From Deinococcus aquatilis DSM 23025 (GTDB taxonomy: Bacteria; Deinococcota; Deinococci; Deinococcales; Deinococcaceae): DNA of 25,196 bases. The stretch is taken from assembly GCF_000378445.1 (NCBI RefSeq), contig NZ_KB899752.1, positions 1 to 25,196 of the forward strand, given 5' to 3'. A program made the position numbers and the translations under genes. Below the pieces are notes generated by a model. That model saw only the letters and a list, made by a program, of their open reading frames with translations. It made no database searches and was not told where the DNA came from. Shown here piece by piece: positions 8,723 to 18,051 of this stretch. The first letter of the stretch is position 1. Every line of letters begins with the position of its first letter.

Positions 8723-9622
8723 CTACGCCGGATTCAGGGTCAGTACCGCGATTTCTGGCGTACACATGTTCCGGATGGGCAGCCCGCTGACGCCCAGGCC
8801 CCGGCTGACATAGGCGGGCGTACCGTGTGCCCCCGTGACCCAGCCCATGGCGTATTTCTGGCCGTACTGACTGGGCACCACGGGCGCACCGAGCAGCGGC
8901 AGCCGCACCTGCCCGCCGTGCGTGTGGCCGCACAGTACCAACCCCACCGGGGCAGGCAGATCGGGCAGGAGGTCGGGATTGTGGCTGACCAGCAGGGTGG
9001 CGCGGCCCTCTGCCCCTGCCAGAGCTGTGGCCGCATCGGGCTGGCCGTGCCAGAGGTCGTCCACTCCGCCAAGCTGAAGGTCAGGACGCACGGCGCGGCC
9101 TTCATTCCTGAGCAGGTTCACGCCCGCCGCCGCGAAGGAGACGCGCAGGGCTTCGCGCCGGGCCTGCCAGTCAGGACGTTCGGGGCCGTAATGTTTGTTG
9201 CCGTAATAGCCGAAGCTGCCGTAATCGTGGTTGCCCCACACCCCGTACACGCCCAGCGGCGCACTCAGCCGCTCCAATTGCGCCAGCAGCGGCGTGGGCG
9301 GGCCGTCGGTGCGGTAATCCAGCTGGTCGCCGCCCAACAGCACGAGGTCGGGGCGCTCGGCGTTGGTGGCCTCTATCCACTGCTGCACATTGCCCGCATC
9401 TATAAACAGGCCGTAATGCATGTCGGTCAGAAAGGCCACGCGCAGAGGCGACTGCAAGCCCGGCAACGTGCGCGTGTGGCGCGTGACGCCGTGACGGTAA
9501 CTCTGGGCCACACCTGCTCCACCCAACAGGCCCAGCGCAACCCCGCTGCCCAGCACACCCCGCAAAAAGCGGCGTCGGGAGGAATTGGGAATAGTGGTAC
9601 GGGGGCTGGACGAGTCGGACAC
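8723..9622 (-). CDS. Tat-exported calcineurin-like metallophosphoesterase (YkuE/YaeI type)
   Basis: The protein has a twin-arginine signal SRRRFLRG followed by a hydrophobic Gly/Ala/Leu stretch, then a full set of calcineurin-fold metal ligands. Numbered from the upstream GTG at 9628, these are DMH (69-71), GGDQLD (D101), GNHD (133-135), SHNPD (H216) and GHTHGG (H235, H237). Length and layout match the YkuE/YaeI/LpxG branch: Tat-exported wall-associated phosphoesterases, or UDP-diacylglucosamine hydrolases in some bacteria. The substrate here is unknown; an envelope lipid or polymer phosphoester is plausible. Two GTG starts are possible. TAACCT (9634-9629) abuts the one at 9628 but lies 6 nt before the one at 9622, so I prefer 9622. 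Confidence 0.85.
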   Translation of the reverse strand: MSDSSSPRTTIPNSSRRRFLRGVLGSGVALGLLGGAGVAQSYRHGVTRHTRTLPGLQSPLRVAFLTDMHYGLFIDAGNVQQWIEATNAERPDLVLLGGDQLDYRTDGPPTPLLAQLERLSAPLGVYGVWGNHDYGSFGYYGNKHYGPERPDWQARREALRVSFAAAGVNLLRNEGRAVRPDLQLGGVDDLWHGQPDAATALAGAEGRATLLVSHNPDLLPDLPAPVGLVLCGHTHGGQVRLPLLGAPVVPSQYGQKYAMGWVTGAHGTPAYVSRGLGVSGLPIRNMCTPEIAVLTLNPA

Positions 9623-9836
9623 CTGCACAGGTTAGGGCAGACATGCAGGGCGGGGCGTCATTCGGAAGTTGTCCCCGACACTGAGAAATCTGACGGTTAA
9701 GAAGAGGTGAGGTCAGACGGATTCCTTGTGATTCCCGTACCGCCAGAACTCCACGGCCTGTCCGCCCATCTCCGCTTCGCACTTGCAGAGCTAGCCCGCA
9801 GAGCTTTACGGGCCGAATTAAATACCGAAAAGCACA

Positions 9837-9884
9837 GTGTTTATCCGGAATCCATATCAGGTGTTTATATGGAATCGGCATCAG
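9837..9884. repeat. Two abutting 24-nt direct repeats
   Basis: Unit 1 (9837-9860) and unit 2 (9861-9884) match at 19 of 24 positions. Both begin GTGTTTAT, share GGAATC in the middle and end ATCAG. Read on the minus strand each is CTGAT...GATTCC...ATAAACAC. The exact head-to-tail spacing of 24 nt, a little over two helical turns, would place bound proteins on nearly the same face of the DNA. Confidence 0.75.
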
Positions 9885-9950
9885 GTCTACGTGGGCAGTT
9901 GTGCGGCAGATTTTCTGACCGGGTTCAGCGCCAAAATCTGTGCTGGGCGC

Positions 9951-9956
9951 TACACT
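9951..9956 (+). promoter_or_regulatory. -10 box of the DUF3006-phosphatase pair
   Basis: TACACT lies 7 nt before the ATG at 9964, the arrangement of a leaderless deinococcal promoter. It decides the start codon over an in-frame ATG eight codons upstream. Confidence 0.6.
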
Positions 9957-9963
9957 GCCGCCT

Positions 9964-10269
9964 ATGTCTGGTTCTGCCGCCGAAGATGCCCCGAATGAAA
10001 TGACCCCGAACATCCTGGTCATTGATGTGCTGGACGAGGAAGCGGGGCTGGCCGATGTGGAAGACCTGTTGGGGCGTACCTTTCAGTTGCCCGCCGAATG
10101 GCTGCCCGGTGCTGCCGATGGTGCGGCCTACCGCGTGGAGGTGGATGGAGGCCGCGTGACCTTCGTGCCCGACCAGAGCGGCGCACGCCTGCTGAGAGAG
10201 CGCAGCAAGCAGACGCTGCTGGACTTCAGCGATGAGCACGGCAGTGATGAACCCAGCGGGGACGAATGA
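9964..10269 (+). CDS. Small acidic protein, DUF3006-like
   Basis: This 101-residue acidic protein resembles the DUF3006 family. A beta-rich core (NILVIDVLDEEAG, then an LP...W...LPGAADGAAYRVEV block) is followed by a helix rich in Arg/Lys/Leu (ARLLRERSKQTLLD). The family has no firmly assigned function. The ATG at 9964 is chosen because a TACACT -10 box ends 7 nt before it. The TGA overlaps the ATG of the following phosphatase (ATGA), so the two are probably translated together; the context hints at a shared nucleotide- or phosphoprotein-related task, which is inference only. Confidence 0.7.
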   Translation: MSGSAAEDAPNEMTPNILVIDVLDEEAGLADVEDLLGRTFQLPAEWLPGAADGAAYRVEVDGGRVTFVPDQSGARLLRERSKQTLLDFSDEHGSDEPSGDE

Positions 10270-11069
10270 GCCGCCAGGTCTTGATCGTGCCCGATCTGCA
10301 CGGACGGGTAGACCTGCTGACCGCCGCCGCCGAACGCTACCCCGAGGCCCATTTTCTGAGCCTCGGTGACGCCATAGACCGGGGACGGCACAGCATGGAA
10401 ACCGTGAAACTGCTGCTGGACCTTAAAGATCAGGGCCGCGCCACGCTGCTGATGGGCAACCACGAGCGCATGGCCGAGGAAGGTCTGAAATGGTACACGC
10501 GCTACACGGGCACGCACGATCTGGGCGATTACCGCAAGGCGATGGAGGGCTACCAGTGGTGGATGGGGAATGGCGGAGACAGCGTGCGCCGGGAATTGGG
10601 CGGCCTCACGCTGGAAAAATTTCCAACGTTGCTGTCGTCGTATATGGAGCAGCTCAAGCGCGTGGTCTTCGTGACTGCCGACGGCGAGATCCACGACGAA
10701 GCGCCCTCTGAGCCGAGCGTGCTGGTCTCGCACGCCGCACCCCCCGTCAAACACCAGCAGTATCCCAATCCCCTGTCGGCGGCGCTGTGGCTCAGGCCGT
10801 TCGAGGGGCCGTTTGCCATGCCGGATGGCGTGGTGTACAGCGTTCATGGACATACGCCCGTCAGGACGCCCACACGCCTGGGCCGCCACCTCTACATAGA
10901 TCTGGGGGCCTACGAAACCGGACGGCTGGCCCTGCTGGACGTGAATGTCCACGGCGTGCCACACGTCAACGTGTTGTGTGGGCGCGGCGATCCTGCCGTG
11001 GCCCGCCGCTATATCGCCTTCGGAGAACCGCTGCCCGCCACAGGCGTGAACCTGCCGGGCGCACCTTAA
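10266..11069 (+). CDS. PPP-family metallophosphatase (PrpA/ApaH-like)
   Basis: This 267-residue protein carries the phosphoprotein-phosphatase signature: DLHG (D10, H12), GDAIDRG (D35, D38, R39), GNHE (65-67 are Asn-His-Glu), H156 in SHAAPP, and HGH at 194-196. This is the two-metal PPP fold shared by bacterial Ser/Thr phosphatases and diadenosine tetraphosphate hydrolases. The sequence does not decide between protein and Ap4A substrates. There is no signal peptide, so it is cytosolic. Its ATG overlaps the stop of the DUF3006-like gene. Confidence 0.85.
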   Translation: MSRQVLIVPDLHGRVDLLTAAAERYPEAHFLSLGDAIDRGRHSMETVKLLLDLKDQGRATLLMGNHERMAEEGLKWYTRYTGTHDLGDYRKAMEGYQWWMGNGGDSVRRELGGLTLEKFPTLLSSYMEQLKRVVFVTADGEIHDEAPSEPSVLVSHAAPPVKHQQYPNPLSAALWLRPFEGPFAMPDGVVYSVHGHTPVRTPTRLGRHLYIDLGAYETGRLALLDVNVHGVPHVNVLCGRGDPAVARRYIAFGEPLPATGVNLPGAP

Positions 11070-11111
11070 GAAACAGAAGTTCAGGGCTATCAAACAGGAG
11101 CAGCAGAACAG

Positions 11112-11149
11112 GCGGCAGGCACGGACTGAAGATGTCCCGCGCCTGCCGC
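11112..11149. terminator. Inverted repeat between convergent genes, terminator-like
   Basis: A perfect 9-bp GC-rich stem, GCGGCAGGC (11112-11120) with GCCTGCCGC (11141-11149), and a 20-nt loop lies in the 94-bp gap between the phosphatase gene and the convergent 274-residue gene. It can form on either strand and lacks a U tract. Confidence 0.5.
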
Positions 11150-11163
11150 TGTGATGGAGTGGT

Positions 11164-11988
11164 TCAGTCCAGAAAAGCCACGAACTCCCGCCCCGCCGAT
11201 TCGTTTTCGGTGTTCATGAGTACCCGGTGCCAGTTGGGAAGGTGCAGGGTGGCGTGATCCCTGTGGCGCACGTCGCCGCGCACATACAGTTCGGGGTTGC
11301 GCTGAAAGGATTGCCAGTTCCAGGCACGGGCCTTGGGATCGGATTTCAGCAACTGGGCGTGGCGTTCCAGAGAAATTCCGTTGGGCCGCCTGTCGCAGAC
11401 CATCACAGGTTCGCCGCCTAGCCGGGCAGCCTCGGCGCACAGGTGCGGCTTGCTGCCCGCGCCCCGCGTCAGGGGTTCGTTGCGGCGTATCCGCTGAGCA
11501 GGCACGATCAGGTCGGGCATGGGCGCAAAAAACCACTCCCCCTGACGCACGAAGGCCGCATTTCTGCGGCGCAGACGGTCTTTGCCACGGACCCGCAACT
11601 GCGCTTCGCTGACCTGTATGGGCGTGGGCTTGAGCGCGTGCATGGCTCCCACCACGTCACGCACGCTCTGACCGGGCACAGCAGCCGTAAACAGGTGCCG
11701 TTCGTCAAAGCCGCACAGAAACTTGTCCTTGCGCTCCCCGACGCGGGCCAGCAGCAGCAGTTGGCGCAGTTCGGGGCGCACGTCCAGGGTCAGCAGTTCA
11801 GGCGCGGCCTCTTCGGGCAGGCGAATCAGAAAATGTTCACCGCGTGCGTCGCGGGCCACATCGATATCGAAAGCGGAGGCGCGGCGGCCCCAGCGCGGCA
11901 TGTGGGTGGGCGCCGCCAGCACGCGCATGCCCAGGCGGGCAAAGGAACGCCGGAGATGACCGATGGGATCGGCTGTCTGGATGGTCAT
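11164..11988 (-). CDS. Conserved-looking protein of unknown function, 274 residues
   Basis: I cannot assign a family. The protein is soluble, Arg-rich and has no signal peptide or transmembrane segment. It has several compact blocks that look like conserved motifs: RQLLLLARVGERKDKFLCGF, DERHLFTAAVPG, RRRNAAFVRQGEWFFAP, RNEPLTRGAGSKPHLC, and a C-terminal LHLPNWHRVLMNTENES. The many His, Cys, Asp and Glu residues in these blocks could form an active or metal site. The ATG at 11988 is preceded by GAGG (11999-11996) at 7 nt, a good Shine-Dalgarno spacing. That element is buried in the 3' arm of a hairpin followed by T6, and a 16-codon ORF lies upstream. Expression is therefore probably controlled by attenuation or by sequestering the ribosome site. 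Confidence 0.8.
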   Translation of the reverse strand: MTIQTADPIGHLRRSFARLGMRVLAAPTHMPRWGRRASAFDIDVARDARGEHFLIRLPEEAAPELLTLDVRPELRQLLLLARVGERKDKFLCGFDERHLFTAAVPGQSVRDVVGAMHALKPTPIQVSEAQLRVRGKDRLRRRNAAFVRQGEWFFAPMPDLIVPAQRIRRNEPLTRGAGSKPHLCAEAARLGGEPVMVCDRRPNGISLERHAQLLKSDPKARAWNWQSFQRNPELYVRGDVRHRDHATLHLPNWHRVLMNTENESAGREFVAFLD

Positions 11989-11989
11989 G

Positions 11990-12020
11990 AAAAAACCTCG
12001 GCAGGAACGCCTTCCGAAGT
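11990..12020 (-). promoter_or_regulatory. Terminator/attenuator hairpin covering the ribosome site of the 274-residue gene
   Basis: Minus-strand RNA from 12020 folds as ACTTCGG (12020-12014), a mismatch, AGG, loop CGTT, CCT, then CCGAGGT, running into T6 (11995-11990), one base before the ATG at 11988. It has the form of an intrinsic terminator. Its 3' arm also contains GAGG, the apparent Shine-Dalgarno of the downstream gene, so it can block both transcription and translation. Confidence 0.65.
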
Positions 12021-12023
12021 GAA

Positions 12024-12069
12024 GCGGCCTGACCAGCGCAGCAGATGAGTGCAGAGCGGGTCAGGCCAC
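12024..12069 (-). repeat. Upstream inverted repeat in the same leader
   Basis: A perfect 9-bp stem, GGCCTGACC (12067-12059) with GGTCAGGCC (12034-12026), extends to 11 bp with a T-G pair on the transcribed strand and has a 24-nt loop. It lies between the short ORF and the terminator hairpin. It may be a separate folding domain of the leader. Confidence 0.6.
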
Positions 12070-12083
12070 CAGAAAGCGCGTCC

Positions 12084-12134
12084 TCAGTTGGAAGCGGGGA
12101 GAGTACAACTACCGTCGGGTTGGGTTTGTTTCAT
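12084..12134 (-). CDS. Short ORF, 16 codons, with strong ribosome binding site
   Basis: The ORF encodes MKQTQPDGSCTLPASN. GGAGG (12146-12142) stands 7 nt before the ATG at 12134; this is one of the best Shine-Dalgarno sites in the window, where many genes appear leaderless. A TAGCTT box (12170-12165) lies about 30 nt upstream and could be the -10. The peptide has no run of one amino acid, so it is not a classical biosynthetic leader peptide. It could be a regulatory upstream ORF for the 274-residue gene, or a functional small peptide with one Cys. Both are inferences from the arrangement. Confidence 0.45.
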   Translation of the reverse strand: MKQTQPDGSCTLPASN

Positions 12135-12243
12135 GCTTGAACCTCCGTGCGTTGAAGTGCCCTCAAGCTACGCGCCGCGCCGCCCGCGCTGCATCCGCCA
12201 GGGAGCTGAGGCGGGCTAGGCGAAGTGGCGTGCTGAAAGAGTT

Positions 12244-12978
12244 TCAGGGCAGGGCGTAGGGTTGCGGCAACTCCAGGACATGCAGTGAAATCCGGGCATC
12301 ACCGGGAATCTGGCCTCCCTCCAACTGTTCCAGCAGCAGGGCGATCTCGCGGGCACAGTCCTGGACGGCGCGGTTCATGCTGGCCTCGCTGAGATACGGA
12401 TACTCCCGGTCGAGGACGAATTCTTCAGGGCGGCTGTAGAACCCGCGCAGATCGTCCAGACGGTAGGCCAGCGCGTCCGAGGGCAGGAACGAAAAGGGTG
12501 AGGGTGGATTGGGTGCGTCCACCACCCATTGCACGAAGGCGTTGTCGGGAAAATCGCGCAGATATTTGTGGTCCAGGCCGTACCAATCGTCTTTGACACG
12601 CTCCCAGGTGGCGGCCTTGTCTGCATCGAATTCGGCGGCAAAAGCCTGTTGGGTGCTTTGACCGATCAGGTGCATCCACAGGTTATCGGTGACCAGGTGC
12701 GCGAAATACCCCAGCATGAAGCTGAAGTGGGCCGGGTCGCCGCCGCGCAAAGGTTGCACGAATTCCCGGTAGAAGGTCAGGTCACGAATCCGGCCCTCGT
12801 CCTCACCGGGTTGCAGAAAATGCGTGACCGATTTGGGCGGGTCAAAACTTGTCCAGTCGTGATTGGGACGCCCAGAATCGGGGGCCACGTTGCCGGTGAC
12901 GAACTGCCGGGCATCGAGGCCGGGCCAGCGCTCCAACAACCGTTCCGCCACCCGGAAATGACTGATCCAGGTGCCCAC
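12244..12978 (-). CDS. Zinc-dependent phospholipase C-like protein
   Basis: This 244-residue protein resembles the zinc-dependent phospholipase C family (Pfam PF00882). It starts MGTWISHFRVAERLL, continues with FVTGNVAPDSG and NHDWTSFDPPKSVTHF, and has a central MLGYFAHLVTDNLWMHLIG helix. The His and Asp residues of these blocks (His7, Asp34, His40, His53 and the HLVTD group) are the expected zinc ligands. No signal peptide is visible, so it is probably intracellular and its real substrate is unknown. The start is GTG at 12978, immediately after the TAG of glnS, with GGAGG 5 nt upstream inside the end of glnS. It is almost certainly co-transcribed and translationally coupled with glnS. Confidence 0.75.
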   Translation of the reverse strand: MGTWISHFRVAERLLERWPGLDARQFVTGNVAPDSGRPNHDWTSFDPPKSVTHFLQPGEDEGRIRDLTFYREFVQPLRGGDPAHFSFMLGYFAHLVTDNLWMHLIGQSTQQAFAAEFDADKAATWERVKDDWYGLDHKYLRDFPDNAFVQWVVDAPNPPSPFSFLPSDALAYRLDDLRGFYSRPEEFVLDREYPYLSEASMNRAVQDCAREIALLLEQLEGGQIPGDARISLHVLELPQPYALP

Positions 12979-15378
<2,400 letters not shown>

Positions 15379-15385
15379 GCCATGC

Positions 15386-15391
15386 AGAATA
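15386..15391 (-). promoter_or_regulatory. -10 box of glnS
   Basis: TATTCT on the minus strand, 7 nt before the ATG at 15378; no consensus -35. Confidence 0.6.
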
Positions 15392-15448
15392 CCCGCCTTG
15401 TTTGCCCAGAGAGGCTGCCCGTGGAATTGACCTCCAATAGAACCGATG

Positions 15449-15464
15449 AGTGATAAATGTCACT
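15449..15464. promoter_or_regulatory. CRP/FNR-like palindrome between glnS and the response regulator gene
   Basis: AGTGA-N6-TCACT is a perfect 5-6-5 inverted repeat whose GTGA/TCAC cores equal those of the CRP consensus TGTGA-N6-TCACA. Its centre is about 63 bp upstream of the response-regulator start codon (15520), where transcription is also expected to begin. That is close to the class I CRP activation position. It sits about 78 bp upstream of the glnS start. Confidence 0.5.
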
Positions 15465-15506
15465 AAATACAGCTGACACGTAAGGTCTGCGTCACTGACA
15501 CCCCGG

Positions 15507-15512
15507 TAGGCT
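15507..15512 (+). promoter_or_regulatory. -10 box of the response regulator gene
   Basis: TAGGCT, exactly 7 nt before the ATG at 15520; leaderless arrangement. Confidence 0.6.
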
Positions 15513-15519
15513 CGGGCAT

Positions 15520-16356
15520 ATGTCTGCCCCGACTCCGCCGCCCACCATCCTGATCGTGGATGACAGTTCTGGCGTGAGGCTGATGCTGGCCCGCCTGCTG
15601 GCTCCGCATCTGTCGGTGCGTCTGGCCGATGGCGTCAGCAGCGCCATGGATGCCCTGACGCCCGAAACGGCGTTGGTGTTGTCGGATGTCCGGATGCCGG
15701 GAGAAAGTGGGCTGGATCTGGCCCGGACTCTGCGTGAGCAGCGACCCAACCTGCCCGTGGTGCTGATGACGGGCGTGGTCGAAGACGAGTTGCGGGCACA
15801 GGCACTGGAACTGGGCGTGCTGGACGTGCTGCGTAAACCGATTACCCCCGGCACGCTGTTTCCGGCCCTGCGCGGCTGGCTGGGCGAGGGACTGGAGGCT
15901 GTGGCCCCGGCGATTGCGGCACAGAAGATTGGAGTGCAGGCAGCGAACGCACCGCTGGCTCAGGCCGCTCAGCCTTCTGAAGTCGGCCTCCCCACGCACC
16001 TTGACCCGGAAGCCAACCGCGCCCTGATGGCAGGAGTGGCCCTGCTGCCGGGAGTGGCGGCAGTGGCGCACTACGACGCCCAGGGAGGATGGCAAGAAGG
16101 CCAGGGCGCGGCGCTCCCCAGCGACCTCGGCCAGTCGGTGCGGGTGTTGGTCATGGCCGCCCGCATCAGTGGCCCGCACCTCGGCACGCCGCATCTGCCC
16201 CGCAGCGTGCAGGTGGAATATCAAGACCGCGTGCTGGTGGCCCTCCCCCTTTCGGATGGATTTTTGGCCGTGCTGGTGCGCGACACCCCCGGAGCCAGTA
16301 CGGTCAAGGCGTGGCTGCGAAACCACCTGAGCGGAATGCCGGGAATGATCGGCTGA
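15520..16356 (+). CDS. Response regulator: receiver domain plus roadblock-like C-terminal region
   Basis: This 278-residue protein starts with a complete receiver domain (about 8-120): acidic pair D14-D15, phospho-acceptor D56 in LSDVRMPG, T84, and K106 in LRKPITP. There is no DNA-binding helix-turn-helix. After a linker, residues about 165-275 (LMAGVALLPGVAAVAHYDAQ to VALPLSDGFLAVLVRD) have the pattern of a Roadblock/LC7 domain, a module that binds small GTPases or dimerises. It probably acts by protein-protein contact. No sensor kinase is adjacent. The start is fixed by the -10 box 7 nt upstream. Confidence 0.8.
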   Translation: MSAPTPPPTILIVDDSSGVRLMLARLLAPHLSVRLADGVSSAMDALTPETALVLSDVRMPGESGLDLARTLREQRPNLPVVLMTGVVEDELRAQALELGVLDVLRKPITPGTLFPALRGWLGEGLEAVAPAIAAQKIGVQAANAPLAQAAQPSEVGLPTHLDPEANRALMAGVALLPGVAAVAHYDAQGGWQEGQGAALPSDLGQSVRVLVMAARISGPHLGTPHLPRSVQVEYQDRVLVALPLSDGFLAVLVRDTPGASTVKAWLRNHLSGMPGMIG

Positions 16357-16442
16357 GGCGAAGGGTCAACGGCAGCCCGCCGAGAACGCCTGATCTGTGC
16401 CTTCATTCTTTGTTGCGTGGTCCTTTGCTGCTGGCTGGCCGC

Positions 16443-16448
16443 TAAACT
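16443..16448 (+). promoter_or_regulatory. -10 box of the 206-residue orphan gene
   Basis: TAAACT, 6 nt before the ATG at 16455; leaderless arrangement. Confidence 0.55.
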
Positions 16449-16454
16449 GCCTTC

Positions 16455-17075
16455 ATGCTCACGTTTGCAGAGGCGGCACGGCAACCCCAGAGCCGTGTGG
16501 GAGCCGAATCTCACCGGTTGGCGGCACAGGAATCAGAGGTGCCGGGGGGCATGGTGGTTCCGGCAGCTTTCGAGGAGGGTTTTTACCGGGGAACCAATCT
16601 GCCCGAACAGATTCGGCGGCTGTTTTCGGTGATCAATCCGGCGCGAATAGATGAAGACCATCTGGAGGCGCTGTGCGGGCGGGCGCAGGAATTGGTACGC
16701 ACCAGTTACCTGCTTGACGACGCCGTACAGGTGTTTTACCGGGCGCTGGCAAATGCTGGGCTGGCCGGATCTGGCCTCGCCGGGGTCGCCATCCGGGACG
16801 TGCATCTGCGCCGCCCCGGAGAACTGCACACCGAATCTGCCCACGTGATGCCGCCCGGAACTGCCGCCCTGCACGCCCTTAAACGTCTCTGGACCTCCGA
16901 CTGGACATTCGAGGCTGTGCTGACCCGCCTGGACGATACGGGCGGCGTGGGACTGGATGCGCGGCCCACCTTGATTTTGCCCGGCCCGCCCGGAGTCCCC
17001 GACAGCGCCAAAGCAGCGGCCCTGGGCGTGCCCGTGGCACTGGTGAACGGATTCGGGGTGGTGGGGCTGCTGTAG
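16455..17075 (+). CDS. Hypothetical protein, 206 residues, family not recognised
   Basis: The start is supported by a TAAACT box 6 nt upstream, and the codon use is like its neighbours. The product is soluble with no signal peptide or membrane segment. Its N-terminal 45 residues look disordered. A helical stretch ([20 protein letters not shown] to [11 protein letters not shown], about 43-100) is followed by an alpha/beta-like part ending in a hydrophobic [17 protein letters not shown] find no catalytic motif. It stands alone, convergent with the EamA transporter gene. Confidence 0.65.
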   Translation: MLTFAEAARQPQSRVGAESHRLAAQESEVPGGMVVPAAFEEGFYRGTNLPEQIRRLFSVINPARIDEDHLEALCGRAQELVRTSYLLDDAVQVFYRALANAGLAGSGLAGVAIRDVHLRRPGELHTESAHVMPPGTAALHALKRLWTSDWTFEAVLTRLDDTGGVGLDARPTLILPGPPGVPDSAKAAALGVPVALVNGFGVVGLL

Positions 17076-17096
17076 GGGGTGGGAAAGTTGGTGTTT

Positions 17097-17140
17097 CCCT
17101 CTACCTCTGGGGAGAGGGCGTGAAATCGTTCCCAGTCACG
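17097..17140. terminator. Two tandem hairpins between convergent genes
   Basis: CCCTCT/AGAGGG (17097-17102 with 17113-17118) and CGTGA/TCACG (17119-17123 with 17136-17140) lie side by side in the 75-bp convergent gap. Neither has a U tract; the terminator role is suggested by position only. Confidence 0.4.
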
Positions 17141-17150
17141 CTCTAACTCC

Positions 17151-18038
17151 TCAGGCCCGCGCCCGACGCTTCTGCGCCAGCACCGCGCCGCCCAGAATCA
17201 AGACCCCGCCCAGCAGCACGGCAGGCCGCAGGGGTTCATGCAGGATCAGGAAGGCCAGCAGCACGGTAAACAGCGGTTCCAGCGTGCCCAGCAAACTGGC
17301 GCGGGCGGCCCCCAGGCGGGTAATTGCGCCGTACAGGGCAGGCACGGCAATAATGGTGGACACCAGCGCCATACCGCCAATGACGCCCCACTGCGCCCAA
17401 CCGTGCGGCACTCCGAGTTGGCCGCCCGCCCCCGCTAGCACCGTGAACCACACGCCCGAAACCAGCGCCATATGCGCGGTGGCCGCCAGTGGGCTGACCC
17501 CCAGCAACCAACGTTCGGAAGCCAGCAGATACACGGCATACAGGAACCCCGCGCCCGCCGCCAGCCCCAGCCCCAGCGCGTTCTGGTCGCCCGCGCCGGG
17601 AATGCCGACCACCAGGCCCAGGCCCGCCCCGGCCAGAGCCACCGCGCCCAGTTGCCTGCCGCCGGGTTTGCGCCCCAGCACGGCCCAGCCCAGCAGCACC
17701 ACGAAGGCCGGAGCCAGGTACAGCAGCAGGCTGGTGGTTCCGGCGCTGATGCGGTCAAGTGCGCCGAAATACAGCGTGGTCGCCAGCGCATAGATCACGC
17801 CCACGCCGACCATCTGGCCCCGCAACCGCCACGTCAGCCCGCGTGAGGAGAGGGGCAACAGCAGCAGCGCCACCGCCACGAACCGCCAGGCCAGCGCCGT
17901 AAAACTGTTCATTCCAGCCTCGGAGGCCAGCTTGCCCCAGATGCCCAGCGTGCTGAAACTGAGGGCCGACAGCAGCGACAGCAAAATGCCGGAGCGGGCA
18001 GAAGGAGCGGCAACAGGGAGGGCACGGGAAGCAGACAC
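17151..18038 (-). CDS. EamA/DMT-family transporter
   Basis: From the GTG at 18038 the protein is 295 residues and consists almost entirely of about ten hydrophobic segments. These form two EamA repeats: the first opens with GILLSLLSALSFSTLGIWGKL, the second covers GFLYAVYLLASERW to the C-terminal HEPLRPAVLLGGVLILGGAVL. This is the drug/metabolite transporter fold of inner-membrane exporters of amino acids or other small metabolites; the substrate is unknown. The frame is open to 18266, but the upstream part is not membrane-like. A TACCCT box (18051-18046) lies 7 nt before this GTG, which decides the start. It is divergent from priA. Confidence 0.85.
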   Translation of the reverse strand: MSASRALPVAAPSARSGILLSLLSALSFSTLGIWGKLASEAGMNSFTALAWRFVAVALLLLPLSSRGLTWRLRGQMVGVGVIYALATTLYFGALDRISAGTTSLLLYLAPAFVVLLGWAVLGRKPGGRQLGAVALAGAGLGLVVGIPGAGDQNALGLGLAAGAGFLYAVYLLASERWLLGVSPLAATAHMALVSGVWFTVLAGAGGQLGVPHGWAQWGVIGGMALVSTIIAVPALYGAITRLGAARASLLGTLEPLFTVLLAFLILHEPLRPAVLLGGVLILGGAVLAQKRRARA

Positions 18039-18045
18039 GTGCGGC

Positions 18046-18051
18046 AGGGTA
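18046..18051 (-). promoter_or_regulatory. -10 box of the EamA transporter gene
   Basis: TACCCT on the minus strand, 7 nt before the GTG at 18038. Confidence 0.5.

Larger units (their letters stand above)
9629..9963. other. Divergent intergenic region with tandem repeat and GGATTCC-type motifs
   Basis: This region of about 335 bp holds no convincing gene; a 98-codon plus-strand frame across it resembles nothing and includes the repeats. It contains a cAGACGGATTCC motif (9714-9725), a GCCCG/CGGGC inverted repeat (9794-9813), a tandem pair of 24-nt repeats (9837-9884) and the promoter of the next gene. The stretch around 9815-9880 is clearly AT-richer than its flanks. Confidence 0.6.

Noticed and set aside
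9707..10003. 98-codon plus-strand frame over the divergent intergenic region
   Set aside because: It runs through the tandem repeats, the -10 box and into the start of the DUF3006-like gene in another frame; there is no family resemblance.
10128..11093. 321-codon minus-strand frame
   Set aside because: It is antisense to the PPP phosphatase, which has complete metal-binding motifs.
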